The translations under genes were made by a program, and so were the position numbers. A stretch of DNA of 64,000 nucleotides from Streptomyces capitiformicae (GTDB lineage: Bacteria; Actinomycetota; Actinomycetes; Streptomycetales; Streptomycetaceae). Location of the stretch: assembly GCF_002214185.1 (NCBI RefSeq), contig NZ_CP022161.1:8315486-8379485 (forward strand), written 5' to 3'. Under the pieces are notes generated by a model that worked only from the letters and a program-made list of their open reading frames with translations, was not told where the DNA came from and did no database searches. Shown one piece after another: positions 54,610-64,000 of this stretch. Positions within the stretch are counted from its first letter, which is position 1. Each line of letters starts with the position of its first letter.

Positions 54610-54909
54610 CAACCATCACTCACAGGCGAAACGCTCCAAGACCACCCACAGGGCACCTGGCCTGCGGACGGACCTCACAGGAGAAGGGCGGCGGTCAGGG
54701 TGAGCAGGGAGCGGGGCAGGGGCACAGCAGTCGTCACGCGACGGCCTCCCATCTGGTTATGTACGTGACTGCGGGAGCCGTTTCGATGTGAAGCGCTCCG
54801 GGTCTGATGGAGGCTCCGGACTGTCCCGAGTTGCGTGGAGTCGAGTTGCCTGGTTTCAGGCTACCGGCGGGGTGCGGAGTTCGTACTCCACCGGGACTGA
54901 AGGGGGGTT

Positions 54910-55137
54910 CCCGGCCTCAGGGACGGCTCCCGGCCTCGGGGACGGCTCCCGGCCTCAGGGACGGCTCCCGGCCTCGGGGACGGCTCCCGGCCTCAGGGAC
55001 GGCTCCCGGCCTCAGGGAAGGCTCCCGGCCTCAGGGAAGGCTCCCGGCCTCAGGGACGGCTCCCGGCCTCAGGGACGGCTCCCGGCCTCAGGGAAGGCTC
55101 CCGGCCTCAAGGAAGGTTCCCGAGCCTCAAGGACGGC
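54910..55137. repeat. Tandem array, 19-bp unit, about 12 copies
   Basis: The unit is GGCTCCCGGCCTCAGGGAC with A/G and C/A variants. The anchor CCCGGCCT recurs at 54910, 54929, 54948 and so on to 55100, with a degenerate copy at 55119. Because 19 is not a multiple of 3, all frames are open and read as a 19-residue repeat, which explains the long open frames here. I do not regard it as coding. The 300 bp before it (54610-54909) shows no gene. Confidence 0.9.
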
Positions 55138-55175
55138 GCCGAAGGGGGACCGAGGGACAGCTCCCGGCCCCCGAA

Positions 55176-55252
55176 GGCCCCCAGACCCAGGCGCGGCCCC
55201 CAGACCCAGGCGCGGCCCCCAGACCCAGGCGCGGCCCGGGGACCCAGGCGCG
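55176..55252. repeat. Second tandem array, also 19-bp period, 4 copies
   Basis: The unit CCCCCAGACCCAGGCGCGG differs in sequence from the array just upstream but has the same period; AGACCCA recurs at 55183, 55202 and 55221, with GGACCCA at 55240. It ends about 80 bp before the quinone oxidoreductase start codon, so it lies in or just upstream of that gene's leader. Confidence 0.85.
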
Positions 55253-55334
55253 GAGCCAGCCCCAGGCGTGCGGGCCCGAAGACGGAAGCGGTACCGGCGG
55301 TGGGCGGCGGAGGCCGAGGAGTAGCGTCGGGCTC

Positions 55335-56315
55335 ATGTATGCGATCACGATTCCCGAACCCGGTGGGCCCGAGGCGCTGGTCTGGGACGAGGTTCCTGAT
55401 CCGGCGCCCGGGGACGGTGAGGTGCTCGTCGAGGTGGTGGCGAGCGCCGTGAACCGCGCCGACCTGCTTCAGCGGCAGGGGTTCTATGATCCTCCGCCCG
55501 GCTCCTCCCCCTACCCCGGCCTGGAGTGCTCCGGGCGGGTCGCGGAGATTGGGCCCGGCGTCTCCGGGTGGAGCGTCGGCGACGAGGTGTGCGCGCTGCT
55601 ATCGGGCGGTGGCTACGCGGAGAAGGTCGTCGTCCCGGGCGGTCAGCTGCTGCCCGTTCCCGCCGGCCTCGACCTCAAGCAGGCGGCCGCGCTGCCCGAG
55701 GTGACCTGCACGGTCTGGTCGAACGTCTTCATGATCGCGCACCTCCGGCCCGGTGAGACCCTCCTCGTGCACGGCGGCTCCAGCGGCATCGGCACGATGG
55801 CCGTCCAGCTCGCGAAGGCGGTCGGTGCGAAGGTCGCGGTCACCGCGGGCAGCAAGGAGAAACTCGAACAGTGCGCCGCCCTGGGCGCCGACATCCTGAT
55901 CAACTATCGCGAGCAGGATTTCGTGGAGGAGGTCAGGCGGGCCACGGACGGCAAGGGCGCGGACGTCATCCTCGACAACATGGGCGCCAAGTACCTCGAC
56001 CGCAACATCCGCGTCCTCGCCGTCAACGGCCGCCTCGCCATCATCGGCATGCAGGGCGGCGTCAAGGGCGAGCTGAACATCGGCGCCCTGCTGGCCAAGC
56101 GTGCCGCGATCAGCGCGACCTCGCTGCGCGCCCGCCCCCTCGAAGAGAAGACGGCCATCGTCGCCGCCGTACGAGAGCACGTGTGGCCGCTGATAGCGGG
56201 CGGTCACGTACGGCCGGTCGTCGACCGCGAGATCCCGATGAACGACGCGGCGGCCGCCCACCGGGTCCTGGAGGAGAGTGGCCACGTCGGCAAGGTCGTA
56301 CTGGTCGCGCCGTAG
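55335..56315 (+). CDS. NAD(P)H-quinone oxidoreductase (zinc-free MDR family)
   Basis: A 326-residue medium-chain reductase of the TP53I3/QOR branch. It shows EVLVEVVASAVNRADLLQRQG, PYPGLECSGRVAEIG, and the cofactor motif LLVHGGSSGIGTMAVQLAKA with VTAGSKEKLE after beta-2, favouring NADPH. The structural and catalytic zinc Cys are absent. It reduces quinones or enals. ATG 55335 has GGAG 12 bases ahead. The tandem arrays directly upstream may affect its expression. Confidence 0.9.
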   Translation: MYAITIPEPGGPEALVWDEVPDPAPGDGEVLVEVVASAVNRADLLQRQGFYDPPPGSSPYPGLECSGRVAEIGPGVSGWSVGDEVCALLSGGGYAEKVVVPGGQLLPVPAGLDLKQAAALPEVTCTVWSNVFMIAHLRPGETLLVHGGSSGIGTMAVQLAKAVGAKVAVTAGSKEKLEQCAALGADILINYREQDFVEEVRRATDGKGADVILDNMGAKYLDRNIRVLAVNGRLAIIGMQGGVKGELNIGALLAKRAAISATSLRARPLEEKTAIVAAVREHVWPLIAGGHVRPVVDREIPMNDAAAAHRVLEESGHVGKVVLVAP

Positions 56316-56376
56316 GCACCGCCGGGACGCCGTACGGACGGTCGCAGAAGCCGCCCGCCCCGCTGCGAGCCCCCGC

Positions 56377-56811
56377 TCAGCCGCGCCGTATCCGCAGGCC
56401 CACGAAGGCCAGTCCGAAGCCCAGGCCCATCAGCATCAGGCCGGCGCCGAGGGCGAGGGCCTGCAGTACGGGCTCCTCGGTGGTTCCGGTTCCGGGCCGG
56501 GCGGCGTACGACGGGACGGGGAGCGCGGCGTTCTGCGACGGCTCGGGGACGGCGGTGGCCTCCGGGCCGTCCGGTTCCGCGGAGGGCTCCAGCGAGGCCG
56601 CGTACGCGTCTTCCTCCGCCGGATCCTCGAGAAGGGCGTCCGGGCGCCCCGGCCGCTCCCGCCCCTCGCCCGCACGGCTGCCGGCCCAGGAGGTGGCCGG
56701 GTCGGGCTCGGCGGCGTACCCGGACGGCACGGCTCCCGCCACCGGGACCACGAGCAGTCCCGCGACGAGGACCAGTCCCGTCACATGCGACAAGCGGAGC
56801 CAAGGAGCCAC
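56377..56811 (-). CDS. Small membrane protein, Streptomyces-type hypothetical
   Basis: About 144 residues from GTG 56811. It has an N-terminal signal or helix (VTGLVLVAGLLVVPVAGAV), an acidic Pro/Glu/Ala-rich exported middle, a C-terminal helix (LQALALGAGLMLMGLGFGLA) and a basic tail RIRRG. This is the layout of a secreted, membrane-anchored protein of unknown role. The frame extends upstream to 56910, but those codons look non-coding. It is divergent from bpa and convergent with the quinone reductase. Confidence 0.65.
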   Translation of the reverse strand: MAPWLRLSHVTGLVLVAGLLVVPVAGAVPSGYAAEPDPATSWAGSRAGEGRERPGRPDALLEDPAEEDAYAASLEPSAEPDGPEATAVPEPSQNAALPVPSYAARPGTGTTEEPVLQALALGAGLMLMGLGFGLAFVGLRIRRG

Positions 56812-57022
56812 GCCCCCAGACTCACACGCCACCCCCACCCCGGCATCTCGGCACCCTGGGTCCCGGCACTCAGCACCCGATATCCGACACCTCCAGGCCC
56901 CCACCCCCACCCAGTACCGAAATGCGCAGGTCGTGACACGAACAGCTGGTACGTAAACGGTGGATCACCCTGCGTCGGGGGCACCACGGTGGTGAGGTGT
57001 ACGTGTGCGAGAGAATGGCGGC

Positions 57023-57565
57023 ATGGAGATGCCGAGGAACGAACGGTCGCCCGAACAGCCCCAGATCCTGGTCGTGGGCCAGGACGGAATGGCGGTGGGC
57101 GGCGGAGGAGACGAGGACTCCCGCGAGGTCCCGGTGACGGAGATGGTGGAACAGCCGGCCAAGGTCATGCGCATCGGCAGCATGATCAAGCAGTTGCTCG
57201 AAGAGGTCCGGGTGGCCCCCCTCGACGAGGCGAGCCGGGCCCGGCTGAAGGAGATCCACGCCAGCTCGGTCAAGGAACTCGAGGACGGTCTGGCACCCGA
57301 GCTGGTCGAGGAGCTGGAGCGGCTCTCCTTGCCCTTCACCGACGAGGCGATCCCCAGCGACGCGGAACTGCGCATCGCGCAGGCCCAGTTGGTCGGCTGG
57401 CTCGAAGGCCTCTTCCACGGGATCCAGACGACGCTGTTCGCCCAGCAGATGGCCGCCAGGGCCCAGCTGGAGCAGATGCGCCGCGCCCTGCCGCCGGGCG
57501 TCGGCGGCCACGAAGGCGACGGTGACGAGCGCACCCTCGGCCGCTCGGGCGGCCCGTACCTCTAA
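57023..57565 (+). CDS. bpa: Bacterial proteasome activator Bpa
   Basis: A 180-residue protein of the Bpa/DUF2587 family. After a disordered N-terminus (QPQILVVGQDGMAVGGGG) comes the four-helix core (VMRIGSMIKQLLEEVRVAPL, ARLKEIHASSVKELEDGLAP, AQLVGWLEGLFHGIQTTLFA). The chain ends in GGPYL, matching the terminal motif by which Bpa rings dock on the 20S proteasome and open its gate without ATP. ATG 57023 is preferred; GTG 57005 is in frame. It is a core actinobacterial gene and anchors this end of the window as conserved chromosome. Confidence 0.92.
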   Translation: MEMPRNERSPEQPQILVVGQDGMAVGGGGDEDSREVPVTEMVEQPAKVMRIGSMIKQLLEEVRVAPLDEASRARLKEIHASSVKELEDGLAPELVEELERLSLPFTDEAIPSDAELRIAQAQLVGWLEGLFHGIQTTLFAQQMAARAQLEQMRRALPPGVGGHEGDGDERTLGRSGGPYL

Positions 57566-57610
57566 TCCCCGGCCACCCCCCCCACCGACGTACGAAAGAC
57601 TTACGAAAAC

Positions 57611-57637
57611 GGGCCCGGCACACGATGTGCCGGGCCC
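57611..57637. terminator. Bidirectional terminator hairpin between bpa and the PASTA kinase
   Basis: A perfect 12-bp stem (GGGCCCGGCACA and TGTGCCGGGCCC) with a CGA loop. On the minus strand it is followed by GTTTTCG and on the plus strand by CTTCCC, so it mainly serves the minus-strand kinase gene but separates two convergent genes. Confidence 0.8.
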
Positions 57638-57684
57638 CTTCCCATGGGCTGTGACCTGGGCCGAGCCTGGCCTGTGAGCCGAGG

Positions 57685-59346
57685 TCAGGCCGGGTTGCCC
57701 GTCGAGACCTTGAGGATGATCGTGTCCATGTCCTTGGGGTCGACATCATCGTCGGCGCTGGGGTACTGCTCCATGACCGTCCCCTCGCCGTACGTGTTCT
57801 CGTCGACGTCCTGGGTGTCGTACTGCCAACCCGCCGCCTGCAGACAGGCCTTCACCGAGTCGATGTTCTTGAAGGTGAAGTCCGGGAGCATGATCTTCTT
57901 GGGGTCGTTGTACGACTCCGTGGGCTCCGTGCACTTGGTCTTCTCGATGACCTTGGTCGTGTCCGGCCCCTTGTGCCCCTCCACCACGGTCGCCGTCGGC
58001 GACGGGGACCCGTCGGAGTCGCCACCGGCCTCTTGGCGGCCGGTGCCGCTGTTCAGCACGAGCGCCGTGACCAGGCCGCCGATCGCGACGAGGGACACCA
58101 CGATCGCGCCGATGACGATGCCCTTGTTGCTCTTCTGGCCTCCGGAACGTCCCGCCGACAGCGACGACTGGTGCGGCGCGATGTTGTACGGCGGCGGGGT
58201 GGCCGTGCCCTGCTGGGGCGCGTACGCGGCGGTCTGCGGCGGCGTCTGGTAGCCGCCCTGCTGCGGGTAGCCGTACGACGGGGCGGGCGCCGGGGTCGGC
58301 GCGGGCGTCGCCGGACCGTAGCCGCCCGTCGACGGCGGCTGGTACGGCGTCTGGATGCTGCCCGACTGCGGTGCGCCCGTCTGGTCGACCGGCGGGAAGA
58401 CGGCGGAGGACACCCCGGCGCCGCTGGAGGTCTGCACGCCCGGCACGATGCTCGGCGCGACGGGCTGGAGGGACGCGGCGACCCGCAGGCACTCGTCGCG
58501 CATCGCCTCGGCGCTCGGGAACCGCTCGTTCGGGTTCTTCTTCAGCGCGCGGGCGACGATGGCGTCCACGGCCGGCGGCAGGGAACGGTTGATCGCGGAG
58601 GGAGCGACCGGCTCCTCCTGGACGTGCGCGTACGCGATCGCCAGCGGCGAGTCCGCCTCGAAGGGCAGCCGTCCGGTGGTCAGTTGGAACAGCATGATGC
58701 CGACCGAGTACAGGTCGGAACGCGCGTCCACGCCGCGGCCGAGGGCCTGCTCCGGTGAGAGGTACTGCGGGGTGCCGACGACCATGCCGGTCTGCGTCAT
58801 CGACGTGACGCCCGACTGCATGGCCCGGGCGATGCCGAAGTCCATCACCTTGACCACGGACCGCTTGGTCATCATCACGTTGCCCGGCTTGATGTCCCGG
58901 TGGACCAGGCCCATCTCGTGGCTGATCTCCAGCGCCGCCAGCACATCCGCCGTGATCTTCAGCGCCTTGTCGGCGGGCATCGCGCCGAGCTGCTGGATGT
59001 CCGCGTCGAGCACCGAGCCGAGCGGCTTGCCCTCGATGTACTCCATGACGATGTACGGCGTCGTCATGCCGTCGAGCTCGTCCTCGCCGGTGTCGAAGAC
59101 CGAGACGATGTTGGTGTGCGTGAGCTTCGCCACGGCCTGGGCCTCGCGGCGGAAGCGCTCACGGAAGGCCTGCTCACGTCCGAGATCGGTGTGCAGGGTC
59201 TTGATCGCGACCTGCCGGTCGAGCACCGAGTCGTACGCGAGGTGGACGGAGGCCATGCCGCCCTCGCCGAGCAGGTCACGCAGCTGATAGCGGCCGCCGG
59301 CGAGTGAACGCCCCGCGTACCGGCCCTGTGCGGCGTCCTGGCTCAT
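57685..59346 (-). CDS. PASTA-domain Ser/Thr protein kinase
   Basis: A 553-residue PknB-type kinase. The kinase domain (about residues 19-285) has LLGEGGMASVHLA, the ATP Lys in VAIKTL, the catalytic loop HRDIKPGNVM, DFG as VMDFGIARAM, and GTPQYLSPEQ. A long Pro/Gln/Gly/Tyr-rich juxtamembrane region leads to one helix (IVIGAIVVSLVAIGGLVTAL) and a single extracellular PASTA domain (PDFTFKNIDSVKACLQAAGW). PASTA modules bind peptidoglycan fragments. PknB homologues carry three to five; one is minimal. It is divergent from the second kinase. Confidence 0.93.
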   Translation of the reverse strand: MSQDAAQGRYAGRSLAGGRYQLRDLLGEGGMASVHLAYDSVLDRQVAIKTLHTDLGREQAFRERFRREAQAVAKLTHTNIVSVFDTGEDELDGMTTPYIVMEYIEGKPLGSVLDADIQQLGAMPADKALKITADVLAALEISHEMGLVHRDIKPGNVMMTKRSVVKVMDFGIARAMQSGVTSMTQTGMVVGTPQYLSPEQALGRGVDARSDLYSVGIMLFQLTTGRLPFEADSPLAIAYAHVQEEPVAPSAINRSLPPAVDAIVARALKKNPNERFPSAEAMRDECLRVAASLQPVAPSIVPGVQTSSGAGVSSAVFPPVDQTGAPQSGSIQTPYQPPSTGGYGPATPAPTPAPAPSYGYPQQGGYQTPPQTAAYAPQQGTATPPPYNIAPHQSSLSAGRSGGQKSNKGIVIGAIVVSLVAIGGLVTALVLNSGTGRQEAGGDSDGSPSPTATVVEGHKGPDTTKVIEKTKCTEPTESYNDPKKIMLPDFTFKNIDSVKACLQAAGWQYDTQDVDENTYGEGTVMEQYPSADDDVDPKDMDTIILKVSTGNPA

Positions 59347-59370
59347 GTTCCTGCGTCCCCCATCGGCGCG

Positions 59371-59398
59371 CGCGGAAGCCGCTGTTGGGGCTTCCGCG
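59371..59398 (-). promoter_or_regulatory. Leader hairpin just upstream of the PASTA kinase start
   Basis: A perfect 10-bp stem (CGCGGAAGCC and GGCTTCCGCG) with an 8-base loop, 25 bp ahead of ATG 59346 and immediately upstream of the AGGA ribosome site. It may influence translation or transcript stability. There is no T tract, so it is not a terminator. Confidence 0.4.
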
Positions 59399-59769
59399 AT
59401 CGGTGATCCCTGAGATCCTGGTGATCCTTTGTACTATTCCCGGCCAAGTCTGCCCCAGGCCACTGACAGGTCAAGCGCGGTGCCCGTTCCGTGACCGTAC
59501 GCGAAAGAAGCGTCGCGGAAGCGTTACAGGGGGCGTACGCCCGGTACACAGAACTTGCACGAGTGCGCGCGGTGCGGGTTTCATGGCCGATCAACCCTTG
59601 AATCCACCTTGAACCCGTCGGCGATCCCTTGGCGATCCCTCGAGAGCCGTCGCGCTCCAACTCGGACCGGCCCCTTGCGTGAAGGCTGTAGCGTGGCCGA
59701 CTGAGACCGTAAGACGGAGACCGTAACAAGAACCGCGCGGACCGCGGGCAGAAACGACGGCGAGGACTG
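59399..59769. other. Divergent promoter region between the two Ser/Thr kinases
   Basis: About 370 bp with no gene. It must carry the promoters for both kinases. Relatively A/T-rich patches such as GTACTATTCC near 59430 and CCGTAACAAG near 59720 are candidate promoter elements, but no consensus is clear. Confidence 0.4.
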
Positions 59770-61350
<1,581 letters not shown>

Positions 61351-61389
61351 CCCGCCCCAGGTAGGACCTGGAAACCCGGAAACACCCTC

Positions 61390-61436
61390 CACGCGCGCGT
61401 GCAGCCCGAAAAGGGCTCCACGCGCGCGTGTTGTTT
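61390..61436 (+). terminator. Strong intrinsic terminator after the second kinase
   Basis: An 18-bp stem: CACGCGCGCGTG (61390-61401) pairs with its copy at 61419-61430, and AGCCC pairs with GGGCT with one C-C mismatch, around a GAAAA loop. TTGTTT follows. Each 12-bp arm is itself palindromic, so alternative folds are possible. Confidence 0.85.
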
Positions 61437-61871
61437 CCCGGCAACCGACCTCACCCCACAGGGTGTGAGCGGCCGACGACGACACGCAGCCGAAAAACGC
61501 CGCCCGAAACCCTCGCGATACTCCAAAGGAGAACTCTTCCCGAGCCAGGGTCGGCCGGGATAACGTGCCCGTGTTCCGGCCCCCTGCGAGGCTGTAACCA
61601 GTGCTGTGACCAGCAGCTGTTCCCGACACACGCGACTTACTTGGACCTCCCAGTACCGAAATACTTGGAAATCCAAGGAAAATAGCAGGTCAGGAAGGGT
61701 TTCACAGGAATGTGGAGCACTGGGTAACGTGCCTCGTGCAGGGCGCCCGCCGGGGCACCTGTCACGTCTGTTCCCGGCCAAGGGCACCCACCCCGTGCAC
61801 GGGTACCGGGATCAGGCGAGCCGCACTGGTCACCCGGCAATCCCGGGGGCCGGACCGACGGAGGAGCACAC
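61437..61871. promoter_or_regulatory. bkdA upstream region with repeat-rich operator candidate
   Basis: No gene. TACTTGGA occurs at 61638-61645 and again at 61662-61669, 24 bp apart. The second copy is part of the palindrome CTTGGA-AA-TCCAAG (61664-61677). This A/T-richer patch stands out from its surroundings and lies about 200 bp ahead of bkdA, a plausible site for an Lrp- or TetR-type regulator of branched-chain amino acid breakdown. Confidence 0.4.
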
Positions 61872-63098
61872 GTGACCGTGGAGAGCACTGCCGCGCGCAA
61901 GCCGCGACGCAGCGCCGCAGGCAAGACCGGCACCACCGGTGGCAAGGCGACCGGCACCACCGGCACCAGGCGCACCGCTGCGAAGAAGACGACCGGCGCC
62001 GAGCCCGAACTCGTCCAGCTGCTGACGCCCGAGGGCAAGCGCGTCAAGAACGCCGGCACCGCCGCGTACGACCCGTACGTCGCCGACATCACCCCCGACG
62101 AGCTGCGCGGTCTGTACCGCGACATGGTGCTGACCCGGCGTTTCGACGCCGAGGCCACCTCCCTGCAGCGCCAGGGCGAGCTGGGCCTGTGGGCTTCGCT
62201 GCTCGGCCAGGAGGCCGCCCAGATCGGCTCCGGGCGGGCCACCCGCGAGGACGACTACGTCTTCCCGACCTACCGCGAGCACGGCGTCGCCTGGTGCCGC
62301 GGCGTCGACCCGACCAATCTGCTCGGCATGTTCCGCGGCGTGAACAACGGCGGCTGGGACCCGACCACCAACAACTTCCACCTCTACACGATCGTCATCG
62401 GCTCCCAGACGCTGCACGCCACGGGCTACGCGATGGGCGTCGCCAAGGACGGCGCCGACTCGGCGGTCATCGCCTACTTCGGCGACGGCGCCTCCAGCCA
62501 GGGTGACGTCGCCGAGGCGTTCACCTTCTCCGCGGTCTACAACGCGCCGGTCGTGTTCTTCTGTCAGAACAACCAGTGGGCCATCTCCGAGCCCACCGAG
62601 AAGCAGACCCGCGTCCCGCTCTACCAGCGCGCCCAGGGTTTCGGCTTCCCGGGCGTACGGGTCGACGGCAACGACGTACTGGCCTGCCTCGCGGTCACCA
62701 AGTGGGCGCTGGAGCGGGCCCGCCGGGGTGAGGGACCGACCCTGGTCGAGGCGTACACGTACCGCATGGGCGCCCACACCACCTCCGACGATCCGACCCG
62801 CTATCGGCACGACGACGAGCGGGTGGCCTGGGAGGCCAAGGATCCGATCGCGCGTCTGCGCGGCTACCTCGAGTCCGAAACGGACACGAACGAGGGATTT
62901 TTCGCGGAACTCGAAGCCGAGAGCGAGGCGTTGGGAAGGCGAGTGCGCGAAGTGGTGCGTGCCATGCCCGACCCGGACCACTTCGCCATCTTCGAGAACG
63001 CGTACGCGGACGGACACGCGCTCGTGGACGAGGAGCGCGCCCAGTTCGCCGCGTACCAGGCGTCGTTCGCCGATGTGGACGAAGAGGAGGGCAAGTAG
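61872..63098 (+). CDS. bkdA: Branched-chain 2-oxoacid dehydrogenase E1 alpha subunit
   Basis: A 408-residue thiamine-diphosphate enzyme subunit. An Ala/Lys/Thr-rich N-terminal extension of about 45 residues precedes the fold. Seen are FPTYREHGV, the ThDP motif GDGASSQGDVAEAF...NN (residues about 200-232), and the E1-alpha loop MGAHTTSDDPTRYR, which is the branched-chain type rather than the pyruvate type. It decarboxylates 2-oxoacids from Val, Leu and Ile, giving acyl-CoA starters for fatty acids and polyketides. GTG 61872 has GGAGGAG. bkdB follows after 2 bp. Confidence 0.93.
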   Translation: MTVESTAARKPRRSAAGKTGTTGGKATGTTGTRRTAAKKTTGAEPELVQLLTPEGKRVKNAGTAAYDPYVADITPDELRGLYRDMVLTRRFDAEATSLQRQGELGLWASLLGQEAAQIGSGRATREDDYVFPTYREHGVAWCRGVDPTNLLGMFRGVNNGGWDPTTNNFHLYTIVIGSQTLHATGYAMGVAKDGADSAVIAYFGDGASSQGDVAEAFTFSAVYNAPVVFFCQNNQWAISEPTEKQTRVPLYQRAQGFGFPGVRVDGNDVLACLAVTKWALERARRGEGPTLVEAYTYRMGAHTTSDDPTRYRHDDERVAWEAKDPIARLRGYLESETDTNEGFFAELEAESEALGRRVREVVRAMPDPDHFAIFENAYADGHALVDEERAQFAAYQASFADVDEEEGK

Positions 63099-63100
63099 CG

Positions 63101-64000
63101 ATGACCACGCAGACAGCCGCGCAGACGGCCGGGCACTCCGCCGTGAAGAGCCTGGCGGTCGCCAAGGCGATCAACGAGTCGCTGCGCAGGGCCCTCGAAG
63201 CCGACCCCAAGGTCCTCATCATGGGCGAGGACGTCGGCAAGCTCGGCGGTGTTTTCCGGGTGACCGACGGCCTCCAGAAGGACTTCGGCGAGGACCGGGT
63301 CATCGACACGCCGCTCGCCGAGTCGGGCATCGTCGGCACGGCCATCGGCCTCGCCCTGCGCGGCTACCGCCCGGTGGTCGAGATCCAGTTCGACGGCTTC
63401 GTCTTCCCGGCGTACGACCAGATCGTCACCCAGCTCGCGAAGATGCACGCGCGCGCGTTGGGCAAGGTCAAGCTCCCGGTCGTCGTCCGCATCCCCTACG
63501 GCGGCGGCATCGGCGCGGTCGAGCACCACTCCGAGTCCCCGGAGGCGCTGTTCGCCCATGTGGCGGGTCTGAAGGTGGTCAGCCCCTCCAACGCGTCGGA
63601 CGCCTACTGGATGATGCAGCAGGCCATCCAGAGCGACGACCCGGTGATCTTCTTCGAGCCCAAGCGGCGCTACTGGGACAAGGCCGAGGTCAACCCGGAC
63701 GCGATCCCCGGCCCCCTGCACAAGGCCCGGGTCGTCCGGGAGGGCACGGACCTCACGCTCGCCGCGTACGGCCCCATGGTGAAGCTCTGCCAGGAGGTCG
63801 CCGACGCGGCCGCCGAGGAGGGCAGGTCCCTTGAGGTCCTGGACCTCCGCTCGGTGTCCCCGCTCGACTTCGACTCGATCCAGACGTCGGTGGAGAAGAC
63901 GGGCCGCCTGGTGGTGGTCCATGAGGCTCCGGTGTTCTTCGGCTCGGGCGCGGAGATCGCCGCCCGCATCACCGAGCGGTGCTTCTACCACCTGGAGGCC
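63101..64000 (+). CDS. bkdB: Branched-chain 2-oxoacid dehydrogenase E1 beta subunit (3' end outside window)
   Basis: Three hundred residues are visible and the frame is open at the window edge; the family length is about 325-335, so only the last few dozen are missing. Key blocks are VLIMGEDVGKLGGVFRVTDG (ThDP-site Glu), IDTPLAESGIVGTAIGLAL, QFDGFVFPAYDQI and HHSESPEALFAHVAGLKVV. It pairs with BkdA as an alpha2-beta2 E1. ATG 63101 has GAGGAGGGC. An E2 (bkdC) gene would be expected next. Confidence 0.93.
   Translation, partial: MTTQTAAQTAGHSAVKSLAVAKAINESLRRALEADPKVLIMGEDVGKLGGVFRVTDGLQKDFGEDRVIDTPLAESGIVGTAIGLALRGYRPVVEIQFDGFVFPAYDQIVTQLAKMHARALGKVKLPVVVRIPYGGGIGAVEHHSESPEALFAHVAGLKVVSPSNASDAYWMMQQAIQSDDPVIFFEPKRRYWDKAEVNPDAIPGPLHKARVVREGTDLTLAAYGPMVKLCQEVADAAAEEGRSLEVLDLRSVSPLDFDSIQTSVEKTGRLVVVHEAPVFFGSGAEIAARITERCFYHLEA

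Noticed and set aside
54788..55324. Open frame through the 19-bp arrays read as a repeat protein
   Set aside because: The 19-residue peptide repeat arises because a 19-bp unit cycles through all three frames; all frames are open and there is no conserved flanking domain.

Overview
The window is high-GC DNA with strong third-position G/C bias, GTG/TTG starts, many 1-4 bp stop/start overlaps and typical actinomycete families: the Bpa proteasome activator, paired Ser/Thr kinases, the branched-chain ketoacid dehydrogenase bkdAB, and double-domain regulators. It reads as a Streptomyces (or close relative) chromosome. The last 9 kb look like conserved core. Most of the rest is accessory catabolic DNA with transposon remnants at its joints.

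Region A (1-10.3 kb, minus strand): an apparent operon of a VTC-fold protein, a DUF4956 membrane protein, a CotH-family kinase, and an OmpR-type response regulator with its sensor kinase. Close behind comes a FAH-fold protein that has lost metal ligands. A GT2-GtrA glycosyltransferase and a truncated GT39 membrane glycosyltransferase follow. The CotH protein and the GT39 protein share an unusual Gly-Met-Pro-X tandem tract.

Region B (10.6-13.7 kb, plus): an XRE-cupin regulator, a frameshifted threonine aldolase, an ISL3 transposase scrap and a DUF5937-ArsR type regulator.

Region C (13.8-27.1 kb, plus): a nearly gapless catabolic cluster of an IDO-family haem dioxygenase, arylformamidase, kynureninase, permease, then every enzyme of the 3-hydroxyanthranilate meta-cleavage route to pyruvate and acetyl-CoA, closed by a PucR regulator. 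No kynurenine 3-monooxygenase is present. An MFS exporter follows.

Region D (28.6-48.3 kb): three adjoining catabolic blocks for aromatics. Two carry a carotenoid/stilbene-cleavage oxygenase, a benzaldehyde-dehydrogenase-like ALDH and an MFS transporter, and these are paralogous pairs. Between them lies a VOC extradiol dioxygenase - FAD hydroxylase - FAH hydrolase - IclR block. The first block also has a two-component flavin monooxygenase and a tandem-duplicated GntR regulator.

Region E (48.3-53.5 kb): a decay zone with IS256 and IS630 transposase scraps, a truncated sensor kinase fused to the start of a LamG protein, an intact secreted GH43-AbfB arabinosidase, and a multiply frameshifted conserved gene.

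Region F (53.6-64 kb): an aldo/keto reductase, two 19-bp-period tandem arrays, a quinone oxidoreductase, a small membrane protein, Bpa, two divergent Ser/Thr kinases and bkdA-bkdB (bkdB runs off the window). No tRNA, rRNA or CRISPR array was recognised.
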